DNA of 64,000 nucleotides, taken from the NCBI RefSeq assembly GCF_006384975.1, contig NZ_CP021645.1, positions 1,330,001-1,394,000 on the forward strand. The letters run 5' to 3'. Positions 57,568 through 64,000 of the stretch are shown here, piece by piece. Both the position numbers and the translations under genes were made by a program. The DNA comes from Pseudomonas oryzihabitans. GTDB lineage: Bacteria > Pseudomonadota > Gammaproteobacteria > Pseudomonadales > Pseudomonadaceae. The notes beneath the pieces are model-generated. The model was not told the DNA's origin, ran no database searches, and saw only the letters and a program-made list of their open reading frames with translations. Numbering within the stretch: the first letter of the stretch is position 1; each line of letters starts with the position of its first letter.

Positions 57568-58389
57568 ATGCATCCGTCCTTCTCCCGCACCCTTGGCCAG
57601 GTGGCACGCCGCGCCTGGCTGTACCTGCTGGTCCTGGCGACCCTTATCTTCCTGGTCACCCCAACCCTGATCGTGCTGCCGATGGCGTTCTCGGATGCCC
57701 GTTATCTGGCCTTCCCACCCAAAGCCTTCAGCCTGCAACCGCTGCTCAACTACTTCGCATCGCTCGAATGGCGCAGCGCGACGACCGTCTCCCTGATCAC
57801 CGCCTTCCTGACCATGGTACTGGCGACCACCCTGGGCACGGCGGCGGCCTATGCCCTGCACAACAGCCAGCAGCGCTACCTGGGCGTGCTGCGCGGGCTG
57901 ATGATGGCGCCAATGATCGTCCCCACCATCTTCACCGCCATAGGTCTGTTCTTCGTCTACGCCAGGCTCGGGCTCAACAACAGCATTCCCGGCCTGGTGC
58001 TGGCCCATACGCTGCTGGCGCTGCCCTATGTGATCATCAACGTCGGCGCCGGCCTCAAGAGCTATGACATGACCCAGGAACACGCCGCCTGCATCCTGGG
58101 CGCCACCCGCCTGCGCGCCTTCTTCGACGTGACGCTGCCGCAAATTCGCTTTTCCATCATCGCCGCCGCCATGTTCGCCTTCGCCGTGTCCCTGGACGAG
58201 GCCGTGGTATCCATCTTCGTCAGCGGGGGCGACAGCGCGACCCTGACCAAGCGGATGTTCAGCTCGCTGCGCTCGGAGATCGATCCGGTGATCGCCGTGG
58301 TCGCCACCCTCATGACACTGCTGTCCATCGCCATGCTGGCGGTGAGCCTGGTGGCCCAACGCCGCAACAACCGTGGAGGTGCCGCATGA
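57568..58389 (+). CDS. Pot-type ABC transporter permease 2 (PotC-like)
   Basis: A 273-residue inner-membrane permease with six helices and the coupling loop EHAACILGATRLRAFFDVTL, followed by FAVSLDEAVVSIFVSGG, a well-conserved PotC segment. It pairs with the permease just upstream (four bases apart). The ATG at 57568 was chosen over an in-frame TTG 24 bases earlier that overlaps the previous gene. Its stop overlaps the next start as ATGA. Confidence 0.92.
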   Translation: MHPSFSRTLGQVARRAWLYLLVLATLIFLVTPTLIVLPMAFSDARYLAFPPKAFSLQPLLNYFASLEWRSATTVSLITAFLTMVLATTLGTAAAYALHNSQQRYLGVLRGLMMAPMIVPTIFTAIGLFFVYARLGLNNSIPGLVLAHTLLALPYVIINVGAGLKSYDMTQEHAACILGATRLRAFFDVTLPQIRFSIIAAAMFAFAVSLDEAVVSIFVSGGDSATLTKRMFSSLRSEIDPVIAVVATLMTLLSIAMLAVSLVAQRRNNRGGAA

Positions 58390-59858
58390 GCCCGATGTCG
58401 CTGCGCCTGCCAGGCGCGCAGGGCCAGCCCTTGAGCTTCTTCTGGAATGGCCGACGACTGGATGCCCTGAGTGGCGACAGTGTCGCCGAGGCCCTGCTGG
58501 CCAACGGCATCCGCACCCTGGCCTGGACCCGCAAGTCCCATCGCCCCATGGGCCTGTCGGGGATCTACGTCAATGGGGTGCTGGCACGGGTCGATGGGGT
58601 ACCCAATGTACGGCTCGATCAGTGTCCGGTCCGCGATGGCATGAGGGTTGAAATGCAGAACTGCTGGCCGAGCCCGCGCTTCGACCTCTTGCAACTGAGC
58701 CGGGCGCTGCCCGCACACTGGATCCAGGGCGGCTTCGAACATACCAATCTGGTGCCCAGCGGCAGTCGCTTGTTTCAACACTGGGAGCGTCTACTGGCCT
58801 TCCTCGCCGGGGTGGCCAAGCCGGCCAGCAACCGCCGCCAGGTGGCGATACCCCCGGCCACCCGGATGGTCACCGAGGTGCTGGTGATCGGCACCGGCCG
58901 GTCGGGCTGTGAGGCCGCCAATGCCGCGGCCCAGCAGGGCAAGACCGTGGTGCTGGTCACCCGCGACGACCGGATCGGCCGCGCTGCGCTCAATGCCGGC
59001 CGTCCCATTCCCGAGCTCGATCCCCGGGTGCAGTGCCTGTTCGGCATCGAGGTCTTCGGTGCCTATCGCGAGGGTGAGCTGCTGGTCGGCGCCCCCCTGG
59101 ATAACTCTCGCGGTGCCATCGCCTTCGCGGCCACCCAGGTGATCCTGGCAACCGGCCGCCGGGCTGCCGTCCCCCTGGTGGGCGGTGCCTGGCTGCCTGG
59201 CGTCATGGATGCCCGGACCGCCCTGGCCTTGGCGACGGAACGGCGAATCGCGCCAGGATTGGCAGTCGCGGTGGTCGGCGATGATGACGCTGAAGACGTC
59301 GCGAACCGGTTGCGAGCCCTGGCGGTGAACGTGGTACTGGTCGGCGATGTCCAGCGGCTGCGCCGCATCCGGGGCCACGACCGGGTACGCGGTATTCACT
59401 TGCAGGGCAACAGGCGTTGCGATGCGGTGGTCTTCGCCGGGCCGACGACATTTGACGACAGCCTGAGCTTCCAGGGTGGCGCTCAAGGACGCCTGCAGTT
59501 GCGCACCGGGGCGGACCCTTTCATCCGCGTCGGCTCGGCGAGCCTCGACGAGCAGCGCCTGCCACCACCCTATGACGCGAGTGCCCTGCTCTGCCCCTGC
59601 TTCGACGTATCGGCAGCAGAGGTCGATGCCCTGCTCGACCAAGGCATCCAGGATCTGGAAGTCATCAAGCGCCTGACCTCCTGCGGCATGGGCCCCTGCC
59701 AGGGCCAACCCTGCTGGCATTCGCTGCGGGAGTTCGTCGCCTGGCGCCTGGGTACCACCCCGGAGCGGCTGAGCAAACCCAGCCTGCGGCCCCCACGGCG
59801 CGCCATCACGGTCGCCCAGGCGGCAGGCCTCGCCGATGTCGTGGAGCCTCTGCAATGA
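58386..59858 (+). CDS. Fused HcnA/SoxA-N and HcnB-like flavoprotein oxidoreductase
   Basis: At 490 residues this joins two parts that are separate in HcnA/HcnB-type dehydrogenases. Residues 1-100 resemble the small [2Fe-2S] HcnA unit (HRPMGLSGIYVNG, RVDGVPNVR, PVRDGM), but the cluster cysteines are missing, as in sarcosine oxidase alpha. Residues from about 160 hold an FAD fingerprint (VLVIGTGRSGCEAANAAAQQ) and a short second nucleotide region (LAVAVVGDDDAED). The C-terminus keeps a BFD-like [2Fe-2S] motif: CPC, then CGMGPCQGQPC. Together with the DAO protein of the next gene it should form a dye-linked amine or amino-acid dehydrogenase. ATGA overlaps on both sides show tight coupling. Confidence 0.82.
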   Translation: MSPMSLRLPGAQGQPLSFFWNGRRLDALSGDSVAEALLANGIRTLAWTRKSHRPMGLSGIYVNGVLARVDGVPNVRLDQCPVRDGMRVEMQNCWPSPRFDLLQLSRALPAHWIQGGFEHTNLVPSGSRLFQHWERLLAFLAGVAKPASNRRQVAIPPATRMVTEVLVIGTGRSGCEAANAAAQQGKTVVLVTRDDRIGRAALNAGRPIPELDPRVQCLFGIEVFGAYREGELLVGAPLDNSRGAIAFAATQVILATGRRAAVPLVGGAWLPGVMDARTALALATERRIAPGLAVAVVGDDDAEDVANRLRALAVNVVLVGDVQRLRRIRGHDRVRGIHLQGNRRCDAVVFAGPTTFDDSLSFQGGAQGRLQLRTGADPFIRVGSASLDEQRLPPPYDASALLCPCFDVSAAEVDALLDQGIQDLEVIKRLTSCGMGPCQGQPCWHSLREFVAWRLGTTPERLSKPSLRPPRRAITVAQAAGLADVVEPLQ

Positions 59859-61021
59859 CTGTTGAACGGCTACCGGAACGCTGCTCGGTGTTGATCGTCG
59901 GCGGTGGGATTCAAGGTCTTTCCCTGGCGTTCAGCCTGGCGGAGCGTGGGCTCAAGGACGTGCTGGTACTGGACGCCGGCTATTGGCAAGGCGGCGCCTC
60001 CGGGCGCAATGGCACCCTGATCCGTGGCGCCTTCAGTTCCGTGGAATGGACCCGCTTCTTCGCCTATTCCTCCGAGTTGTGGCACGGCCTGTCCAGGCGG
60101 CTGGGCGAGAACGTCATGTACTCACGCCGTGGCTACAGCATGGTCGGCGAACGGGACAGCACGGCGCAGTTGTTGGACCGCACGCTGCGGGTGCACCAGG
60201 AGTGCGGGATCAACTCACACCTGCTGAGCCCGGCGCAGCTGCGCCGCGTCCTGCCCGCCCTGGCCCACGAGCGGGTGAGTGCCGCACTGCACCTGCCCGA
60301 TAGTGGCGTCGCCCCGCATCACGCGGCCATGCACGCCTATCGCCAGGCCTGCGAACGACTCGGCGTACGCATTCTCTATCGCAGCCGGGTCACGGCGATC
60401 GACTACGGCGCCGGGCGGGTATCAGGCGCCTGGGTGGGTCAGCAGCACGTCTTGACCGATACCCTGGTGCTGGCGGGCGGAGCGGACAGCAATGCCCTCG
60501 CCGAACTCGTCGGGGTGCCCTTGGATGGCTATCCGATGCGCCTGGAAGCCATGGCGCTGGAGCCCACCCGCCCGCTGATCGGCCCTGCAGTGGCCTTGCT
60601 GGATCGGCTGTGCTACTTGCATCAGACCGCCCGGGGCGAGGTGGTGGGCGGCGCCGAAGTCGCCGAGCGCCCACAGGACACCCTCAATGCCGATGTCCCG
60701 GTCATGGCGGCGACCGCGAAAGCCTATCTAGAGATGTTTCCACAGCTGGGCGAGGCTCGTATCCTCCGCCAATGGGCCGGGCTCGTACACATCTCCAAGG
60801 ACTTCGGCCCCTTGCTGGGTGCCCATCCGTCCCTGGCCGGGCTATTCATCTCGGCGGGCTGGTGCTACGGCCATGCGGGTGCGCCCGCCGCTGGCGACCT
60901 GCTGGCCAAGGCCATCGTCGAAGGGGTGGTCGATGAGCGTATGCAGCCCTTCGCCGTCGACCGCTTCGAGCGGGGCTGCCCGGTGATCGAACCCGGCATC
61001 GTCCTGAGCCACTTTGAATGA
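59855..61021 (+). CDS. FAD-dependent oxidoreductase, HcnC/SoxB-like (DAO family)
   Basis: A 388-residue flavoprotein with the FAD fingerprint VLIVGGGIQGLSLAFSLAER near the start, GGASGRNGTLIRGAF, and the C-terminal ISAGWCYGHAGAPAAGDLLA. It is of the glycine/sarcosine oxidase type and is the likely catalytic subunit beside the fused protein upstream, with which its ATG overlaps (ATGA). It would oxidise a secondary amine or amino acid to an imine. The substrate is unknown. It is distinct from the PuuB-like oxidase at the head of the cluster. Confidence 0.87.
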   Translation: MTVERLPERCSVLIVGGGIQGLSLAFSLAERGLKDVLVLDAGYWQGGASGRNGTLIRGAFSSVEWTRFFAYSSELWHGLSRRLGENVMYSRRGYSMVGERDSTAQLLDRTLRVHQECGINSHLLSPAQLRRVLPALAHERVSAALHLPDSGVAPHHAAMHAYRQACERLGVRILYRSRVTAIDYGAGRVSGAWVGQQHVLTDTLVLAGGADSNALAELVGVPLDGYPMRLEAMALEPTRPLIGPAVALLDRLCYLHQTARGEVVGGAEVAERPQDTLNADVPVMAATAKAYLEMFPQLGEARILRQWAGLVHISKDFGPLLGAHPSLAGLFISAGWCYGHAGAPAAGDLLAKAIVEGVVDERMQPFAVDRFERGCPVIEPGIVLSHFE

Positions 61022-61107
61022 ATACCCAACGCCTGGAAGAGACTCTGGCCGCAGCGGCACCGGCCCGAACGCGTCTTTCCCGGCGCATAACGACAAGGAT
61101 CAAACCC

Positions 61108-61899
61108 ATGAGTGACGCGGAAGACTCGCCACTGTTCGTGACTGCCCTGGCCAAGGGCCTGGCGGTGATCACCGCTTTTCGCAGCAGCCGGCCCACCATG
61201 AATCTCGTCGAGTTGGCCGAGGCCACCGGGCTGAACAAAAGCACGGTGCAGCGCTCGGTGTTCACCCTCGAGGCCTTGGGCTACGTGTGCAAGGAGGCGG
61301 ATTCCAAGCGCTATCGCCTTACCCCCCGCTCGCTGGACCTGGGCACCGGCTATCTGCAAACCAGCAGCCTGGTCGGGCTTTCCACGCCCTACCTGCACGA
61401 ACTCAATCGCGGCACCGAGGAAAGTTGCAATCTGCTGGAGCCCGATCAACAGGACATGATCTATGTGGCGCGCTTCCCGAGCCACAAGCAGATTTCCATT
61501 CACGTTCCCGTGGGCCGGCGGTTGCCGATGTATTGCACCTCGGCAGGTCGCGCCTATCTCGCCGCCCTGCCGAGCAGCGAATGCGAAAGCCTCCTGGCCG
61601 CCATAGAACCGGTGGCCTACACCGCCAATACCATCGTCGACCGTGAGCAGTTGCGACAGGTGATCGAACAGGCCCGCCGGGACGGCTACGCCTTCGCCAA
61701 CGAAGAATTCTACGTGGGGGACATCAGTGTGGCGGCCGCGGTGGTCAACGCGGACGGCTATCCCCTGGGCGCCGTGAACGTCGCCGTGCCCTTCAGTCGC
61801 TGGTCGCTGGACCTGGTCAAGCGCGACCTCGCCCCCAAGGTCATCACCACCGCCCGATCCATTTCCAGCGCTGCCCGCAGCTTGCGCCCAGCCAGTTGA
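61108..61899 (+). CDS. IclR-family transcriptional regulator
   Basis: A 263-residue regulator: winged helix with MNLVELAEATGLNKSTVQRS at about 30-50, then an effector domain with LHELNRGTEESCNLLEPDQQ and VGRRLPMYCTSAGRAYLA. ATG 61108 has AAGGA upstream and gives the usual length. An earlier ATG at 61018 overlaps the preceding stop as ATGA and would add 30 residues; it cannot be excluded, since other genes here are coupled that way. The regulator is read in the same direction as the catabolic genes and probably controls them. Confidence 0.9.
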   Translation: MSDAEDSPLFVTALAKGLAVITAFRSSRPTMNLVELAEATGLNKSTVQRSVFTLEALGYVCKEADSKRYRLTPRSLDLGTGYLQTSSLVGLSTPYLHELNRGTEESCNLLEPDQQDMIYVARFPSHKQISIHVPVGRRLPMYCTSAGRAYLAALPSSECESLLAAIEPVAYTANTIVDREQLRQVIEQARRDGYAFANEEFYVGDISVAAAVVNADGYPLGAVNVAVPFSRWSLDLVKRDLAPKVITTARSISSAARSLRPAS

Positions 61900-61930
61900 T
61901 AGCGGCGGCTCGGCCGCCCGCTTCGAGTCA

Positions 61931-61985
61931 CTGAAAAAAGCGCCCGAGTCGGCGCAGCGGCCTCGCTTTGCCTGAAAAAAGCGCC
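61931..61985. promoter_or_regulatory. Two direct repeats CTGAAAAAAGCGCC upstream of the RidA-family gene
   Basis: Identical 14-base copies begin at 61931 and 61972, 41 bp apart (about four helical turns), so both face the same side of the DNA. They lie in the 133-bp gap between the IclR gene and the RidA-family gene. A regulator binding in tandem is one reading. Confidence 0.45.
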
Positions 61986-62032
61986 GCCACCCGTTATCGA
62001 TTCGCCAACCCTGCCCTCCCGAGGAGCACACC

Positions 62033-62392
62033 ATGCTGATTCAACGCTTCCAACCCAACAACGGCCGCCTCAGCCATGCCCTGGTTTACAACGGTATCGT
62101 CTACATCACCGGCCAAGTCCCAGCCGACCGGACCCAGGATGTCGGCGGCCAAACCAGCCAGGTCCTGGCGCGTATCGACGAACTCCTGGCGGAAGCCGGC
62201 TCCGACAAGTCCCATATTCTGTTCGCCCAGGTGTGGTTGAAGCATGCCGTGAAGGACTTCGCAGCCATGAATGCGGCCTGGGATGCCTGGGTTCCCAAAG
62301 ATGCTCTGCCGGCCCGAGCCACGGTCGAGGCCAATCTGGCGGCCGAAAACATCCTCGTCGAGATCGCCGTGCAGGCTGCGGTAAAGGCCTGA
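62033..62392 (+). CDS. RidA-family (YjgF/YER057c/UK114) protein
   Basis: A 119-residue trimeric cytoplasmic protein. RidA hydrolyses reactive enamines and imines made by PLP enzymes and flavin oxidases. RATVEANLA near residue 100 keeps the Arg and Glu that sit in the active cleft of active members; LPARATVE is the family signature region. It differs from classic RidA, so it belongs to one of the Rid subfamilies found beside catabolic oxidases. Its place after two DAO-type oxidases fits clearing of imine products. GAGGAG precedes the ATG. Confidence 0.9.
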   Translation: MLIQRFQPNNGRLSHALVYNGIVYITGQVPADRTQDVGGQTSQVLARIDELLAEAGSDKSHILFAQVWLKHAVKDFAAMNAAWDAWVPKDALPARATVEANLAAENILVEIAVQAAVKA

Positions 62393-62450
62393 TTTCGTCC
62401 TTGGCGCTCCTCTCCACGGAGCGCCCGCCTCTCGTACAAGGAGTCCCTTC

Positions 62451-63944
62451 ATGAGCCTCAAGCATCTTATCGGCGGCCAACTGGTCGACGGTGGCAGCCG
62501 CCGCGCACCGGTCTACAACCCCTCCACCGGCGCGGTAATCCGCGAAGTGCCCCTGGCCGATGCCGCCACCCTGCGGCAGGCCATCGACGCTGCCCAGACG
62601 GCCTATCCGGCCTGGCGCAACACCCCGCCGGCCAAGCGCGCCCAGGTGCTGTTCCGCTTCAAGCAACTGCTGGAAACCAACGAAGCACGCCTGGTCCAGC
62701 TGATCAGCGAAGAACATGGCAAGACCCTGGAAGACGCTGCCGGCGAACTGCGCCGTGGTATCGAGAACGTCGAATACGCCACCGCCGCGCCCGAATTGCT
62801 CAAGGGCGAGTACAACCGCAATGCCGGCCCCAGCATCGACACCTGGTCCGACTTCCAGCCCCTGGGCGTAGTCGCCGGCATCACCCCGTTCAACTTCCCG
62901 GCCATGGTGCCACTGTGGATGTATCCGCTGGCTATCGCCTGCGGCAACACCTTCATCCTCAAGCCCAGCGAGCGCGATCCCAGCTCCACCCTGGCCATCG
63001 CCCAGCTGTTCGAGGAGGCCGGCCTGCCCAAGGGCGTGCTCAACGTGGTGCATGGCGACAAGGAAGCCGTGGACGGCCTGCTCGATGCCCCCGAGGTCAA
63101 GGCGCTGAGCTTCGTCGGTTCCACCCCCATCGCCGAATACATCTATGCCCGCGGCACCGCCAAGGGCAAGCGCGTCCAGGCCCTGGGCGGCGCCAAGAAC
63201 CATGCGGTGGTCATGCCCGACGCCGACCTCGGCAACACCGTCAATGCGCTGATGGGCGCCGCCTATGGCTCCTGCGGTGAACGCTGCATGGCCATCTCGG
63301 TGGCGGTCTGCGTCGGCGACCAGGTCGCCGATGCCCTGATCGCCCGGCTGGTGCCGGAGATCGAGAAGCTCAAGGTCGGTCCCGGCACCCAATGTGGCCT
63401 GGACATGGGCCCGCTGGTCACCGGCGCGCACCTGGACAAGGTCACCGGCTACGTCGCTGACGGCGAAGCTGCCGGTGCCAAACTGGTGGTGGACGGTCGC
63501 AGCCTCAAGGTCGCCGATCATGAAGAAGGCTTCTTCCTCGGCGGCTGCCTGTTCGACCAGGTCACCCCGGAGATGCGCATCTACAAGGAAGAGATCTTCG
63601 GTCCGGTGCTCTGCGTGGTGCGGGTCAAGAGCCTGGAAGAGGGCATCGCCCTGATCAACGCCCACGAATACGGCAACGGCACCTGCATCTTCACCCGCGA
63701 CGGCGAAGCGGCACGGCTGTTCGCCGACCAGATCGAAGTGGGCATGGTCGGCATCAACGTACCCCTGCCGGTACCGGTGGCCTACCACAGCTTCGGCGGC
63801 TGGAAACGCTCGCTGTTCGGCGATCTCCACGCCTACGGCCCGGACGGCGTGCGCTTCTACACCCGCCGCAAGACCATCACCCAGCGCTGGCCGCAACGCG
63901 AAGCTCAAGAAGCCTCGCAGTTCGCCTTCCCCAGCAACGGCTGA
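62451..63944 (+). CDS. mmsA: Methylmalonate-semialdehyde dehydrogenase (acylating), MmsA-like
   Basis: A 497-residue CoA-dependent aldehyde dehydrogenase. The nucleophile is Cys279 in GSCGERCMAISVAV. The usual ALDH base Glu is replaced by Asn in LGGAKNHAVVMPDADLG, the hallmark of the MMSDH group that hands the acyl group to CoA. GITPFNFPAMVPLWMYP and FGGWKRSLFGDLHAYG are also family marks. It makes propionyl-CoA or acetyl-CoA from (methyl)malonate semialdehyde in valine, inositol or beta-alanine breakdown. No mmsB lies beside it in the window. AAGGAG precedes the start. Confidence 0.93.
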   Translation: MSLKHLIGGQLVDGGSRRAPVYNPSTGAVIREVPLADAATLRQAIDAAQTAYPAWRNTPPAKRAQVLFRFKQLLETNEARLVQLISEEHGKTLEDAAGELRRGIENVEYATAAPELLKGEYNRNAGPSIDTWSDFQPLGVVAGITPFNFPAMVPLWMYPLAIACGNTFILKPSERDPSSTLAIAQLFEEAGLPKGVLNVVHGDKEAVDGLLDAPEVKALSFVGSTPIAEYIYARGTAKGKRVQALGGAKNHAVVMPDADLGNTVNALMGAAYGSCGERCMAISVAVCVGDQVADALIARLVPEIEKLKVGPGTQCGLDMGPLVTGAHLDKVTGYVADGEAAGAKLVVDGRSLKVADHEEGFFLGGCLFDQVTPEMRIYKEEIFGPVLCVVRVKSLEEGIALINAHEYGNGTCIFTRDGEAARLFADQIEVGMVGINVPLPVPVAYHSFGGWKRSLFGDLHAYGPDGVRFYTRRKTITQRWPQREAQEASQFAFPSNG

Positions 63945-64000
63945 GTGGGCGAAACGCGCTTGGCCGGCTATGCCGCCCAAGCGCTATAGAGCCGACCATG

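Overview
The window is high-GC chromosomal DNA from a Pseudomonas-type gammaproteobacterium. The gene order trpF-accD-folC-SPOR-cvpA-purF-metZ, the leuC-leuD-methyltransferase-leuB-asd-usg-fimV-truA run, and the gap / edd-glk-gltR-gtrS-glt transporter-oprB set all match Pseudomonas gene order as I remember it from P. aeruginosa. Typical Pseudomonas intergenic repeats (REP-like) are also present. I cannot name the species from sequence alone.

Layout. (1) 1-2686: end of a polar amino-acid ABC transporter (permease, ATPase) followed by a gamma-glutamyltransferase-family enzyme. (2) 2691-5511: a methyl-accepting chemotaxis protein, a 667-bp gap holding a possible chemoreceptor remnant and a possible sRNA terminator, then tRNA-Asp and tRNA-Val with a clear promoter. 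(3) 5541-23334: a long minus-strand housekeeping block covering methionine (metZ), purine (purF), folate (folC), fatty acid (accD), tryptophan (trpF), tRNA modification (truA), pole/pilus organisation (fimV), aspartate-family (asd) and leucine (leuB, leuD, leuC) functions, with a divergent LysR regulator. (4) 24383-39740: sugar uptake and Entner-Doudoroff entry. This includes the OprB porin, an AGE-family sugar epimerase/isomerase, a PfkB fructokinase-like enzyme, a sugar ABC transporter, the GtrS/GltR-like two-component system, glucokinase, 6-phosphogluconate dehydratase, and divergent gap with HexR-like operators. (5) 39751-51068: a mixed accessory stretch with scpB, a GlxA-type regulator, a small Cys-rich protein, a bestrophin-like channel, 8-oxoguanine deaminase-like protein, gluconate permease plus split chromate transporter, a cyclodeaminase-like protein, a DUF2254 membrane protein and an amidase. 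(6) 51579-63944: a colinear amine-catabolism cluster with a PuuB-like oxidase, a PatD-like aldehyde dehydrogenase, a Pot-type ABC transporter, a fused HcnA/HcnB-like flavoprotein, a second DAO-type oxidase, an IclR regulator, a RidA-family protein and an MmsA-like dehydrogenase.

How the genes work together. Region 4 looks like one carbon-control unit. Sugar crosses OprB and the ABC transporter. Glucose enters via glk and edd; mannose or fructose could enter via the AGE enzyme and the PfkB kinase. HexR-like, Cra-like and Crc/Hfq-like sites lie at the right places. Region 6 looks like uptake and stepwise oxidation of a polyamine or amine to aldehyde, acid and finally an acyl-CoA, with RidA to clear imines and IclR as local regulator. 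It has a recognisable promoter/operator region and is the best candidate here for an undescribed pathway. Dispersed repeats (a MITE-like pair, a GTAGGTTGGG inverted-repeat family, REP-like units) sit only in gaps between genes.
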